Shown here one piece after another: positions 35,373-46,461 of a stretch of 64,000 bases of DNA; the first letter of the stretch is position 1, and every line of letters begins with the position of its first letter. The notes below the pieces were generated by a model. That model made no database searches. It had not been told where the DNA came from and saw only the letters and a program-made list of their open reading frames with translations. The DNA is from Methylobacterium aquaticum (lineage in GTDB: Bacteria > Pseudomonadota > Alphaproteobacteria > Rhizobiales > Beijerinckiaceae), in the NCBI RefSeq assembly GCF_016804325.1, contig NZ_CP043627.1, positions 1,324,001 through 1,388,000 on the forward strand, read 5' to 3'. A program made the translations under genes and the position numbers.

Positions 35373-36349
35373 CCGCCATGGCCGCGACCGACTGGCAGCC
35401 GGCGCGCCTGCGCGCCACCCGGGCGCTGACGCCCGACATCCGCCTGCTCGAGATCGAACCCGCGGGCCCGGTCGCCCCGGCCCCGCCCGGCAGCCATCTC
35501 GGGGTAGCGGTGATGATCGGCGAGCGGCCGGATACCCGCTCCTACTCGCTCATCGATTCCGGCGCCGACGGGCTCTACCGCATCGCCGTGAAGCGGCTGC
35601 CCGACAGCCGCGGCGGCTCGACCTACATGCACGGGCTGGAGCCCGGCGCCCGCTTGAGCATCTCCGGTCCGCGCAACCATTTCGGCCTCAGCCCCGGACG
35701 GCCCGGCTACCTGCTCGTCGCCGGCGGCATCGGCATCACGCCGTTGCACGCCATGGCGCTCGCCCTGCACCGGACGGGCGCCCCGTTCCGCCTGCTCTAT
35801 GCGGCGCGGACCCGGCAGGACCTGGCGCTTGCCGAGGAATTACGGGCGCGGATCGGCGACCGGCTCCAGACCGTCACCGACGACGAGGGCGGCCGGATCG
35901 ACCTCGCGGCGGCGATCGCGGATCTGCCGCCCGGGGGCGAGGCCTATCTCTGCGGCCCCCTCGGGATGATGGAGGCGGCCCGCCGGGCCTGGGCGGAATC
36001 GGGCCGCCCGGCGCAAGGCCTGCGGTTCGAGACCTTCGGCACCGGCGGCCGCCACGCCGCCGAGGCGTTCACGGTTCGCATCCCGCGCCTGTCGCGGGAG
36101 ATCGTCGTCCCGCGCCACCAGACCATGCTGGAGGCGCTGGAGGCGGCGGGCGTCGGCATGATCCACGATTGCCGGCGCGGCGAATGCGGGTTGTGCACGG
36201 TGAAGATCCTGGGCGTCGACGGCACCGTCGATCACCGCGACGTGTTCTTCAGCGACGCCCAGAAGGCGACGAACGCCCAGCTCTGCACCTGCGTGTCGCG
36301 GGTGGTGGGAGGCGGGATCACCATCGATACGGCGGATCGGGCGGGGTGA
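35369..36349 (+). CDS. vanB: Vanillate O-demethylase reductase subunit
   Basis: This 326-residue phthalate-dioxygenase-reductase-type protein has an FMN-binding domain (RSYSLIDSGADGLYRIAVKR), an NAD-binding domain (YLLVAGGIGITPLHAMALAL; AYLCGPLGMMEAARRA) and a C-terminal plant-type [2Fe-2S] domain (CRRGECGLCTVKILG, and CTCVSR), with Cys-x4-Cys-x2-Cys and a distant fourth Cys. It transfers electrons from NADH to VanA. ATG 35369 overlaps the vanA stop by four bases. Confidence 0.92.
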   Translation: MTAMAATDWQPARLRATRALTPDIRLLEIEPAGPVAPAPPGSHLGVAVMIGERPDTRSYSLIDSGADGLYRIAVKRLPDSRGGSTYMHGLEPGARLSISGPRNHFGLSPGRPGYLLVAGGIGITPLHAMALALHRTGAPFRLLYAARTRQDLALAEELRARIGDRLQTVTDDEGGRIDLAAAIADLPPGGEAYLCGPLGMMEAARRAWAESGRPAQGLRFETFGTGGRHAAEAFTVRIPRLSREIVVPRHQTMLEALEAAGVGMIHDCRRGECGLCTVKILGVDGTVDHRDVFFSDAQKATNAQLCTCVSRVVGGGITIDTADRAG

Positions 36350-36407
36350 GGGGGATTTTCCTCGGCACCGGAAGTCTAGCCGAGGACGCGTCCCATCATC
36401 CTCCAAA

Positions 36408-36547
36408 CGTCATTCCGGGGCCGCGAAAGCGGAGCCCGGAATCCAGAACCGCGGATGGTCCAGGAAAGAGCGGCCGGCGTCCCGCTTCGTTCTTGACCAA
36501 CCGAGCGTCTGGATTCCGGGCTCCGCTGTCGCGGCCCCGGAATGACG
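36408..36547. repeat. Palindromic repeat family C, long copy
   Basis: CGTCATTCCGGGGCCGCGA and TCGCGGCCCCGGAATGACG are inverted arms, extended by GAGCCCGGAATCC and GGATTCCGGGCTC, around a ~50 bp centre. A minimal version lies at 55470-55508. It lies between vanB and the transporter gene. Confidence 0.85.
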
Positions 36548-36612
36548 CGGAGGGTGTCATCACCCCCGAGCATCATCAGAAAACGACAATCGAAATCCTT
36601 GGGAGGACAACC

Positions 36613-37980
36613 GTGGCCATCGCACAGGAACCATCCGACCCCCGCGCCGCCATCCGCCAGGGCGCCATGACCCCGTTCCAGGTCGCCGCCGTGGCGGTCT
36701 GCGTGCTGATCTGCGCGCTGGACGGGTTCGACGTGCTGGTCGTCGCCTTCACCGCCGCCTCGATCGCCAAGGATTTTTCCCTCAAACCCACCGATCTCGG
36801 CCTGCTGTTCAGCGCCGGGCTCGCCGGGATGGGGCTCGGCGCCCTGCTGATCGCACCCTTGAGCGACCGGCTCGGCCGGCGCACCACCGTGCTTCTCTGC
36901 CTCGCCATCCTGTGTCTGGGCATGCTGGCGGCGGCCGCGACCCGCACGCTGACCGAGCTCGCCCTGATGCGGCTGTTCACCGGGCTCGGCATCGGCGGGG
37001 GGCTCGCCACCGTCAACATCGTGGTCGCCGAATACGCAACCGACCGCTGGCGCAACCTGTCGATCTCGCTGATGTCGCTCGGCTATCCCCTCGGCGCGAC
37101 CCTCGGGGGCGCATTCTCGGTCTACCTGATCGCGGCGCATGGCTGGCGCGCGGTCTACGTCTTCGGCGGCCTCGTGGCGCTGGCCCTGGTGCCGGCGGTG
37201 CTCGCCTTCCTGCCGGAATCCCTCGACTACCTCATCGCCCGGCGCCCGGCCGGGGCGCTGGCGAAGGTCAACCGGGTGCTGGCGCGCCTCGGGCGCCCAG
37301 GCCTCGCCGCCCTGCCGGTCCCCTCGCGTGCCGAGGTCGAGACCGGTGCCAGCCTCGCGGCCATCGCGCGCCCGCCCTATCGCAGCCGGACGCTCGCGGC
37401 CTGCGCGGCGTATTTCTGCGTGATGACCACCTGCTACTTCTTCCTGAGCTGGACCCCGAAGGTGCTGACCGAGCTGGGATTGAGCGTCAGCGGCGGCATC
37501 TCGGGGGCGATGCTGATGAATCTCGGCGGCGCCGCCGGCTGCCTGCTGTTCGGGTTCGTCGCCCGGAAGGCCGGGACGCGGCGCCTCGCCGCCGCCTTCA
37601 TGGCCGGCCTGTTCCTCGCCGCCACGGTCTTCGGCCACGTCCCGGCGACGCCCGCGGCTCTGCTCGCCGCCACCCTCCTCATCGGCTTCTGCCTCTACGG
37701 CTCGATCAACGCGATGTATGCGGTGGTGCCGCCGATCTTCCCCGCCCCGGTGCGCACCACCGGCACCGGGCTCGCCATGAGCGTCGGCCGCCTCGGCGCC
37801 GTCACCGGCCCAGGCCTCGCCGGCATGCTGATGGCGGCGGGCTGGGAGCGGGCGGAGTACTGCGTGGCCCTGGCTTTGCCGATGCTCGTGGCGGCCCTGT
37901 GCCTGCGCTGGGTCGCGGCACGGGAACCGGCGGAGACCACCCGGACGGTGCCCTCCGCGGTCTCGCCGGTGCGGGGCTGA
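36613..37980 (+). CDS. MFS transporter, aromatic acid:H+ symporter (AAHS) type
   Basis: This 455-residue protein has twelve predicted helices. Helix 1 contains ICALDGFDVLVVAFTA (the D-G-F-D motif of AAHS transporters). The loop 2-3 motif is APLSDRLGRRTTVLL, and GIGGGLATVNIVVAEYATD follows at helix 4. These match PcaK/VanK-like importers of vanillate, protocatechuate or 4-hydroxybenzoate. GTG 36613 is chosen for GGGAGGACAAC upstream. It follows vanAB on the same strand with a palindromic repeat between, and probably imports the VanAB substrate. Confidence 0.9.
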   Translation: MAIAQEPSDPRAAIRQGAMTPFQVAAVAVCVLICALDGFDVLVVAFTAASIAKDFSLKPTDLGLLFSAGLAGMGLGALLIAPLSDRLGRRTTVLLCLAILCLGMLAAAATRTLTELALMRLFTGLGIGGGLATVNIVVAEYATDRWRNLSISLMSLGYPLGATLGGAFSVYLIAAHGWRAVYVFGGLVALALVPAVLAFLPESLDYLIARRPAGALAKVNRVLARLGRPGLAALPVPSRAEVETGASLAAIARPPYRSRTLAACAAYFCVMTTCYFFLSWTPKVLTELGLSVSGGISGAMLMNLGGAAGCLLFGFVARKAGTRRLAAAFMAGLFLAATVFGHVPATPAALLAATLLIGFCLYGSINAMYAVVPPIFPAPVRTTGTGLAMSVGRLGAVTGPGLAGMLMAAGWERAEYCVALALPMLVAALCLRWVAAREPAETTRTVPSAVSPVRG

Positions 37981-38046
37981 CAGGCCCGGCCTCGATCCAT
38001 CCGGCAGCGACGGGGCCGGGCGCAGGCCTCGTCGCGGCAGGGCGGG

Positions 38047-38601
38047 TCAGTGCCCGCTGCGGTGAAGGTGGCGGATCAGCGCCGCCCCGTCCGGCGACGG
38101 CGGGCGCTCGATGCGGCGGTAATCCCGTCCATCGCTGCTCCGCGTCATCAACCCGGTATGGCACATCGTCCGCCGGAGGATGGCGGGATCGCCGAAGAGG
38201 TGCAGCGTGACGAGCAGGGCGCTGATCCCGCGCTCGTCGAAGCTGCGGCCGGCCGGGATCTTCGCCCAGAGCGCCCAGAGGCAGAGATCCTGGATCGACC
38301 GCTGGGCGGGCCAGCGGCAGAGCATTCCTTGAGAATCGAAGTAGCGGGCGGCACGCAGCACGGACGCGGAATCGGCCTCGACGGGGGCGGGTCGCTCCTC
38401 CGGCGGGAGTCGATCTCTCAAGGCGCGCAATTGCTGGAAGTTGCGGTGGCCGGCGGCCCGGGCCAGCATGTTCAGCATCTCGACATGGCTCGGCACGGGG
38501 CCCGGCGGGGTCGTCCGCGCCGCCCATTGGGCGCGCAGGGATTGGGCGAGCGCCGACACGTCGCGCATCGCGAAGGGGATCAAGTCTCTCGGCACGATCA
38601 T
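38047..38601 (-). CDS. DUF2087 domain protein
   Basis: This 184-residue protein's C-terminal half matches DUF2087: GMLCRWPAQRSIQDLCLWAL, FDERGISALLVTLHLFGDPA and ILRRTMCHTGLMTRSSDGRD, then YRRIE. This is a small winged-helix-like domain often fused to regulators. The N-terminal half (FAMRDVSALAQSLRAQW; SHVEMLNMLARAAGHRNFQQ) is a motif seen with it in proteobacteria. Its role is unknown; nucleic acid binding is suggested by the fold. It converges on the aromatic transporter gene. Confidence 0.8.
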   Translation of the reverse strand: MIVPRDLIPFAMRDVSALAQSLRAQWAARTTPPGPVPSHVEMLNMLARAAGHRNFQQLRALRDRLPPEERPAPVEADSASVLRAARYFDSQGMLCRWPAQRSIQDLCLWALWAKIPAGRSFDERGISALLVTLHLFGDPAILRRTMCHTGLMTRSSDGRDYRRIERPPSPDGAALIRHLHRSGH

Positions 38602-38796
38602 TCTCCGGGTGCCGACCTTGAATCAGGTGTCGAGGGTCACCGGCTTTCGACGCGGCACGGGAACGAGCCCGGTCCGTAGGAGAATGGACAGGTTTAGCTC
38701 CCCTCTCGGGGCGGTGACGCCTGGGTGACTGCCGACCCGCCGCGGAATCTACCGGGATTTCCGCCGGCGGCAAGCCGGTTGCGTTCCGAAGATCCC

Positions 38797-39966
38797 TCAA
38801 GGCCCCCGTCCCGTCACCGGAATCCGCCGCAGCAGCGCGGCCCCGGCCCAAGTCACGCCGAGCGCGACGGCGAACACCGTCAGGCCCTTCGCCACGGCCC
38901 CGGCCTTCCATGCGAGCAACCCGAACTGCGTCCAGGTCACGACGGGATAGTGCAGCAGGTAGATCGCGAAGCCGTTGGCCGCGAGGCTGTCCCAGGCGGG
39001 GCGCCGGCCTCCCGCGAGGCGCAGGAACACGGCCGGCAGCGCGAAGCAGGCGGCGGCGCAGAAGACCGCCTGCGCGATGCCCGTGACGGCGAGGGCGGAC
39101 CGGGCCGGCAAGTGGAAGGCCGTACCGAAGCGGGCCGCCGCGACGAAGGCCGCGCCCGCCCCTACCGCCAGCGCGACCCAGAGCCCGCAGCGGCGGGCGA
39201 GCGCCCGCCCGAACCCGGCGACTGCCGGCCCGCCGCCCGCGCCCAACCGGAGCCCGGCGGCGAAATACGCCGCGTAGAGGCCGATGCGGCTGCCCTGGAC
39301 GGCGAACGGCCCGATCGCGAACCAGCGGTTCGGACCAATGGCGAGGAGGAGCGGCAGGAAGGCGAGGATCGTGACGGTGGCGAGGATCGCGAAATCTCGG
39401 ACCGGGCGAGGCGTTTTCAGGGGCGGGCTCTTCCACCAGCGCGGTGCCAGCACGAAGCCGAGGATGGCGGCGGCATCGAACAGCAGCAGGACGCCGATGA
39501 ACCAGGGCGGCCCGCTCGGCCACGGCCCGGTCGTGACCGTGGCGAGCCAGAAGGCCGGGAAGCCCGGCGCAAAGCCGGCCTGGAGGAAGGACGGGTAGTA
39601 GGCCAGCGGAACGATCGTCAGTTCGGCGGCGCAGAAGGGGAGGAACAGGCGGACCAGCCGCGCCCGCCAGTATGACCGGGCGCCCTTGCGCACGAGCCCG
39701 TCGCGGACGAACAGGCCCGAGAGCCCGAACAGCAACGGCATGAAGAAGCCGTCGTCGATCAGGACGACCAGATCGAAGCCGATCCACCGCTGCGGATCGA
39801 CGATCGGCGCGGTCGACAGGGCGTAGTGGACCCGGTCGACGTGTCCGAAGGTGCAGTAGGCCAGCACTGCGTGATGCAGGACGACGAGGCCGACGACGAA
39901 GCCGCGCAGGTGGTCGAGGGCGACGAGGCGCCCGGTCGGAAGAGGTCGTCGAGGATCCGGGGGCAT
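38797..39966 (-). CDS. Membrane acyltransferase, acyltransferase-3 family
   Basis: This 389-residue protein has about ten hydrophobic helices. The start RLVALDHLRGFVVGLVVLHH carries the family's Arg/His-bearing first helix, and FFMPLLFGLSGLFVRDGLVR follows. SYWRARLVRLFLPF is the typical R-x-x-R-L cytoplasmic loop. The C-terminal helix LAANGFAIYLLHYPVVTW is also characteristic. Such enzymes acetylate or succinylate sugars, including surface glycans and periplasmic glucans (OpgC belongs to this family). A link to opgD at the far end of the window is possible but unsupported. Confidence 0.85.
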   Translation of the reverse strand: MPPDPRRPLPTGRLVALDHLRGFVVGLVVLHHAVLAYCTFGHVDRVHYALSTAPIVDPQRWIGFDLVVLIDDGFFMPLLFGLSGLFVRDGLVRKGARSYWRARLVRLFLPFCAAELTIVPLAYYPSFLQAGFAPGFPAFWLATVTTGPWPSGPPWFIGVLLLFDAAAILGFVLAPRWWKSPPLKTPRPVRDFAILATVTILAFLPLLLAIGPNRWFAIGPFAVQGSRIGLYAAYFAAGLRLGAGGGPAVAGFGRALARRCGLWVALAVGAGAAFVAAARFGTAFHLPARSALAVTGIAQAVFCAAACFALPAVFLRLAGGRRPAWDSLAANGFAIYLLHYPVVTWTQFGLLAWKAGAVAKGLTVFAVALGVTWAGAALLRRIPVTGRGP

Positions 39967-39979
39967 GGTCGAGCGGCTT

Positions 39980-40430
39980 GTCTCAGTCTGGATTGGCGAG
40001 AGCGGAGAGGGCCATCAGGCCGGCAACGAAGGCGAGGCGACCGGCCCGCCCGCGCAGCGTGCCGTCAAAGGGGCCGAACCAGCCCGAGATGGACTCGGCC
40101 ACCCGGCACCGCTCGAGCACGACGACCCCCTCCCGACCCGGCTCCGTCGGCACGCCCCCGCAGCGCATGCCGTGCGGAGGGTACCGCTCTTTGCAGCTTT
40201 TCGCCCGGAACACGCATCGAAGGTCGCCGGGCGCAGGCTCGGCGAGTGCTCCGGCTCGCCTCGAAGGCCGGCAGCCCGTCGCGATCCCGGATGTCGGCCG
40301 GCACGACCGCGAGTCCGAGGATGTGTCCCCACAGGCCGCCACCCCGGCGCAGACCGCCGCGACGGGACGAAGGGAAAGTACGGAGCACGGCTTGCCGAAC
40401 GCGGTCGTTTCGTTGATTATCATTATAAAT
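39980..40430 (-). pseudogene. Decayed IS5-type transposase remnant
   Basis: On the minus strand, fragments in different frames resemble an IS5-family DDE transposase C-terminal half: GHILGLAVVPADIRDRDGLP matches the family block around G-x-V-V-x-A-D-I-Q-D-R-D-G, and REGVVVLERCRVAESISGWF matches the F-V-V-L-P-R-R-W-V-V-E-R-T-F-x-W block, ending LAFVAGLMALSALANPD. Frame changes and substitutions of key residues show that it is non-functional. No intact terminal repeats were recognised. Confidence 0.5.
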
Positions 40431-40578
40431 CAACGGTTTAGCGAAGAATATGCTCGTGTCGGCACCGTTCGCGATCACAGCCTTCTCCGGCATGACCGGA
40501 ATCGAGGGACGTTCTTCCCACCCGGTGGTCAGCGGCGCGCGGCCGACATCGTCGCGGACCCCATCGGAGGATCACGCC

Positions 40579-40860
40579 ATGGCTTCAGCGACGATGACCC
40601 GCGGCGACGAGGTGATGTTCGAACGGCTCGATGTCGCGGATGCACTCGGGATCTGGCGCAACGCCAAGGGCCGGGTCGTCGGCATCCACGGCCAGGACGG
40701 CCGCACCCCGACCATCGACGTGGCGTTCGACGGCCACGAGATCCTGCATCGCTACCTGCCGGATATCTTCCGGCGCGTGCAGTCATACCAATGGCCCAAG
40801 GTGCTGACGCACCGGTCCATTGACCCATCTCGAATTGTCTATGCCAAGCCAAAGGCTTGA
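40579..40860 (+). CDS. Small protein of unknown function whose C-terminus is encoded by repeat B
   Basis: This 93-residue protein has ATG 40579 preceded by CGGAGG at an ideal distance. Residues 1-68 (MASATMTRGDEVMFERLDVA; GRVVGIHGQDGRTPTIDVAF) look like a genuine small domain, possibly a beta-rich adaptor, though I recognise no family. From about residue 69 (SYQWPKVLTHRSIDPSRIVY) the sequence is a translation of the repeat B copy at 40785-40909, which also supplies the stop. The original gene was therefore altered at its 3' end by the repeat. Confidence 0.55.
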   Translation: MASATMTRGDEVMFERLDVADALGIWRNAKGRVVGIHGQDGRTPTIDVAFDGHEILHRYLPDIFRRVQSYQWPKVLTHRSIDPSRIVYAKPKA

Positions 40861-40909
40861 CGAAAATTCGAGAACGGAACCAACGGTCGTTTCCAGCGAC
40901 CGTCGGTAT
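40785..40909 (-). repeat. Palindromic repeat family B, copy 3 (inverted)
   Basis: ATACCAAT at the left and GTCGGTAT at the right are the ends. The internal AAAGGCTTGACGAAAATTCG and GGAACCAACGGTCGTTTCC are the complement of blocks in copies 1 and 2. It overlaps the end of the 40579 gene and ends about 28 bp before cysE. Confidence 0.85.
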
Positions 40910-40937
40910 AACGCCCCCGTCACGGAGATAGCCCGGT

Positions 40938-41807
40938 ATGGATCAGGTCCTGCCGCCCGCCCTGCGGGCGAGCGCCTCCGCGTTGCGTCCCCCGCCCTTG
41001 CGCGCGACGAGCCACAGCCGTGCGGAGGCCGAGGTCTGGGCCGAGCTGCGCGCCGAGGCGGAGGCGGCCCTGATCGAGGAGCCGCTCTATGCCGGGATCA
41101 TCCAGGCGACGATCCTCGACCAGCGGGGTCTCGCCCAGGCCTTCGCCTACCGCCTCGCCCACCGGCTCGGCGACGGCGACCTCGCCCGGCTGGCGATGCG
41201 CGACCTCTGCCTCGCCGCCTTCGAGGCCGATCCGCAAACCGGCGCCCACGCGGTGCGCGACCTGATCGCGATCCGCGAGCGCGACCCGACCTGCCGCCGC
41301 TTCCTCGACCCGTTCCTGTTCTACAAGGGGCTGGCCGCCCTCGAAGGCTACCGCGTCGCCCACTGGCTCTGGCACCAGGGCCGGATGACGCTCGCCCTCC
41401 ACGTCCAGAGCCGGATCTCGGAGGTGTTCGGCTGCGACATCCATCCGGCAGCGCGGATCGGCTCGGGGGTGTTCATCGACCACGCCACCGGGGTCGTCAT
41501 CGGCGAGACCACGGTGATCGCCGACGACGTGTCGATCCTCCAATCGGTGACGCTCGGCGGCAACGGCAAGGAGAGCGGCGACCGTCACCCGAAGATCGAG
41601 CGCGGCGTGCTGCTCAGCGTCGGCGCCAAGGTGCTCGGCAACATCCGGGTCGGGGAAGGCGCCAAGGTCGCGGCCGCCGCGGTGGTGCTCCACGAGGTGC
41701 CGCCCCACACCACCGTGGCGGGCGTACCGGCCCGGGTCGTGTCGCGCATCCCCCGCAACGAGGAGCCGGCCCTGACCATGGACCAGTTCTTCGGCGACGG
41801 GATCTGA
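40938..41807 (+). CDS. cysE: Serine O-acetyltransferase
   Basis: This 289-residue enzyme makes O-acetylserine from serine and acetyl-CoA, the first step of cysteine synthesis. The N-terminal helical domain (EVWAELRAEAEAALIEEPLY; LARLAMRDLCLAAFEADP) precedes a left-handed beta-helix of hexapeptide repeats. Catalytic residues lie in DIHPAARIGSGVFIDHATGV and the following VIGETTVIADDVSILQSVTL, GGNGKESGDRHPKI and VAGVPARVV. It lies about 410 bp upstream of an encapsulin shell gene on the same strand. Serine acetyltransferase genes are a known neighbour of cysteine-desulfurase encapsulin loci, consistent with a shared cysteine/sulfur role. Confidence 0.93.
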   Translation: MDQVLPPALRASASALRPPPLRATSHSRAEAEVWAELRAEAEAALIEEPLYAGIIQATILDQRGLAQAFAYRLAHRLGDGDLARLAMRDLCLAAFEADPQTGAHAVRDLIAIRERDPTCRRFLDPFLFYKGLAALEGYRVAHWLWHQGRMTLALHVQSRISEVFGCDIHPAARIGSGVFIDHATGVVIGETTVIADDVSILQSVTLGGNGKESGDRHPKIERGVLLSVGAKVLGNIRVGEGAKVAAAAVVLHEVPPHTTVAGVPARVVSRIPRNEEPALTMDQFFGDGI

Positions 41808-42215
41808 CGGGCGCCGCGTCCGCCGTACCGGAGACGGGCGATCGCGCGGGCACGACACGATCGCACCCGCGGAGAAATCCATTTTACGAAAACCGCTATG
41901 TCGAGGCCGTTCTCATCTGCTGGGTGACGCAATGAAAACAGGAACATCCCGGCGCAGCGATAAAGGAAAAAACATTCTATTGACCCTCGGGCCTGCCGGC
42001 CGCTATCGCTGGGTCAGCGAGACGGCGGGCGGCCCAGCATTCACCAGTGGCCGCCGCCCTCGCCCCTGTCGAGATGCTGCGCCGGGCAAGATCGTCGGTC
42101 GTCGATGTCTTGCTACGACTTGTCATTCCATGCGGACGACGATGATTGCCGGCGTCTTTCTGTGCGCAATGCCGGGCCGCGATCGGGTCCTACGGCAACA
42201 CGGAGACGAAATACG
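41808..42215. other. Intergenic region upstream of the encapsulin gene
   Basis: About 410 bases contain no supported gene. A possible promoter is TTGACC (41980-41985), a 17 bp spacer and CTATCG (42003-42008), preceded by an A-rich tract (AAAGGAAAAAACATTC). If used, the transcript would have a leader of about 200 bases. Confidence 0.35.
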
Positions 42216-43593
42216 ATGAGCGGACCGGGTTTGAGCGTCAGCGCCTCAGCCGCACGCAACCTCGCCACCGCGACCGTCACCTCGGTCCAGAACGCGGCCA
42301 ACACGCCGCGCTTCCTTCTGCGGCTCCTGCCCTTCGTCGACGTCGCGGGCGGCGTCTACCGGGTCAACCGCCGCGCCGTCGTGCTGGCGAAGGCCGGCCG
42401 CATCGATGTCGCGGCCGAGGGCGAGACCCGGGCGGTCAAGGCCGGGTCCCTGCGCGCCGTGCCGCTGTTCAGCCGCCTCGGAGACGCCGAGCTGGCGGCT
42501 CTGGCGGGCAGGTTCACCGAGAGCCGCCATCAGGCCGGCGAGGTCATCGCCGAGGAGGGCTCGACCGGGCGCAGCCTCGTCGTGGTCGCCGACGGCACCG
42601 TCGAGCTGACCCTGTCGGGCCCCTACAAGGGCCGCCTGCGCCAGGGGCTCGCGACCCGCGGCGACCATTTCGGCGACGGCGACCTCGTCGGCGAGCCCGG
42701 CCCCGCCCCGGCCGTCAAGGCGCTCTCGGCGGTGACCCTGCTCACCCTCGACCGCGCCGCGATCGAGGACGAGGCCATCGCCGCGCGCATCGCCCAGCAC
42801 CGCGAGGAGCGCGACCGGCTGAAGGGCCACACCAATTCCCACGGCGAGCAGGGCATCGAACTGCTGGCGGTCCATGCCGGCGAGCCGCGCCTGCCGACCA
42901 CCTTCGTCGATTACGAACTCGATCCGCGCGAGTATCATCTCTCGACGATCCAGACGATCCTCAACACCCATACCCGCGTCACCGACCTCTACTCCAACGA
43001 GATCGACCAGCTGCGCGAGCAGATCCGCCTCACGGTCGATGCCGTGAAGGAGCGCGAGGAGTGGGAGCTGCTCAACAACTCGCAGTTCGGCCTGCTCCAC
43101 GAGGTCGCGCCGCGCCAGCGCATCCCGACCCGCGGCGGTCCCCCCACCCCGGACGACCTCGACGAGCTGCTGACCCTGGTGTGGAAGAAGCCCGCCTTCT
43201 TCGTCGCCCATCCCCGCGCCATCGCGGCCTTCGGCCGGGAGGCGACCCGGCGCGGCGTGCCGCCGGTGGTGGTGCACCTGTTCGGCGCGCCGTTCATCAC
43301 CTGGCGCGGCGTGCCGCTGGTGCCGAGCGACAAGCTGCCGATCGACATCGACCCGGCGACCGGGGCCCAGACCACCTCGATCCTGCTGCTGCGCGTCGGC
43401 GAGGGCGAGCAGGGCGTGGTCGGCCTGCACAAGTCGGGCGTGACCGGCGAGATCGAGCCCGGCCTGTCGGTGCGCTACATGGGCACCAACGACCACTCGA
43501 TCGCCTCGCACCTCGTGACCCGCTACTTCTCGGCCGCGGTGCTGGTCGAGGACGCGATCGCCCGTCTCGATAACGTGCTGCTCGGCAACTACC

Positions 43594-43607
<14 letters not shown>
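42216..43607 (+). CDS. Family 2 encapsulin nanocompartment shell protein with a cyclic-nucleotide-binding-like domain
   Basis: This 463-residue protein has the SrpI-type family 2 encapsulin fold. After an N-terminal arm (NAANTPRFLLRLLPFVDVAG) comes an insertion of about residues 79-185 that resembles a cyclic-nucleotide-binding domain (RAVPLFSRLGDAELAALAGR; GEVIAEEGSTGRSLVVVADG; RGDHFGDGDLVGEPGPA). The HK97-like shell core follows (TTFVDYELDPREYHLSTIQT; EWELLNNSQFGLLHE; LYSNEIDQLREQ; PVVVHLFGAPFITWRGVPLV; KSGVTGEIEPGLSVRYMGTN). ATG 42216 has CGGAGACG upstream. The last 14 bases overlap the cysteine desulfurase cargo gene. It should assemble into an icosahedral protein shell. Shells with this domain are usually called family 2B, but the cargo here is of the family 2A type. 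Confidence 0.92.
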
Positions 43608-45534
<1,927 letters not shown>

Positions 45535-45540
45535 AGCGTC

Positions 45541-45577
45541 GCGTCGCCCGGTCACCCGCCCGGTGACCGGGCGACGC
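45541..45577 (+). terminator. Terminator hairpin of the encapsulin operon
   Basis: GCGTCGCCCGGTCACC and GGTGACCGGGCGACGC are perfect 16-bp inverted arms around a 5-base loop, 7 bp after the desulfurase stop. No T-run is present. It closes the shell-cargo operon before the VOC gene. Confidence 0.75.
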
Positions 45578-45630
45578 TCCGGGGCGCGATGCGGCACCAT
45601 CGGCCATTCTCGACAGCGAAAGGCTGGACC

Positions 45631-46077
45631 ATGACCGGGGATCTCCATCGCAGCTCCCTGTATCGCAGCCCGATGTATCGCCGTGTGAACGACACGCGCG
45701 GCAAGCCGACCCGGACCCTGATCCGCGTATTCGTTCAGCCGGGCTCCCTCCCGACTACGATCGCGTATTACGAGCGGCTGCAGGGGCTCGAGCACGATGC
45801 CTTCTTCCCGTTTCCGCAGGTCGGCCTCTACCTCGCGATGGTCGGCTCGTTCCTGATCATCGAAGGCTCCGACGAAGACCTCGCCCCGTTCCGGCAGACG
45901 ACGGGCACGCTCCTGGTCGACGATGCCGAGCCGTACTACGCCAGGTTCCTGGCCGAGGGAGCGGAGATCCTCTGGCCGATTCGCGACGTTCCCACCGGTC
46001 GGGCGTTCAACGTCCGGCATCCCGACGGCAGCGTCATCGAGTATGTCCACCATCGGCCCGATTCCGAAGGGCGCTGA
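45631..46077 (+). CDS. VOC (glyoxalase/bleomycin resistance) superfamily protein
   Basis: This 148-residue protein starts at ATG 45631. RTLIRVFVQPGSLPTTIAYY and the C-terminal FNVRHPDGSVIEYVHH, with a conserved Glu before Y/H, are hallmarks of the VOC beta-alpha-beta-beta-beta fold. Only one half of the metal site is obvious. It may be a dioxygenase, lyase or binding protein. It lies after the encapsulin operon's terminator and is unlikely to be part of it. Confidence 0.8.
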   Translation: MTGDLHRSSLYRSPMYRRVNDTRGKPTRTLIRVFVQPGSLPTTIAYYERLQGLEHDAFFPFPQVGLYLAMVGSFLIIEGSDEDLAPFRQTTGTLLVDDAEPYYARFLAEGAEILWPIRDVPTGRAFNVRHPDGSVIEYVHHRPDSEGR

Positions 46078-46107
46078 CGACGGACGGTCCTGCCCTGTCG
46101 CGTGCAA

Positions 46108-46437
46108 GGTGGCCCCATATCGCCCACGCGCCTTTGGGCAGGACGGCTGCCGCATTCTGCGCCTGGGCGCCATCCCGGCCCCGGGCCGGCGCATGGTCGC
46201 CAGTTTGCTGCGTATCATGGGCCGTGCCCACGAGCGCCGCTTCGGCAACTTCCACCGCGGCCTCGACCGCGCCGCCCGGTCGCCCCACGCCGGCGCCCGC
46301 ATCCTGCTCGGGCAGCCGATCACGCCGTTCGCGCCGCGCGGCCCGATGGGGCTGAGCCTCGCCGACACGATCGAGCAGCGCTCGGGGTACCCTCGAGGTC
46401 GAACGCGTCCACCAGCGACGATGGGCGACCCAGAATG
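46108..46437 (+). pseudogene. Transposase fragment (DDE_5 / IS701-like)
   Basis: A broken frame resembles the first ~100 residues of a DDE_5 transposase: GAIPAPGRRMVASLLRIMGR, AHERRFGNFHRGLDRAARSP and PRGPMGLSLADTIEQR, where a functional enzyme has an aspartate-bearing G-x-D-D-T-I-E-R-R-W block. The catalytic block is degenerate and the protein is cut after it. It is a non-functional remnant. Confidence 0.55.
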
Positions 46438-46461
46438 AGGCCCGACACGATCTGCTCGCTA

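Noticed and set aside
41932..42219. A 95-codon frame between cysE and the encapsulin shell
   Set aside because: It overlaps the shell start in another frame and contains no recognisable domain; a leader or promoter is more likely.
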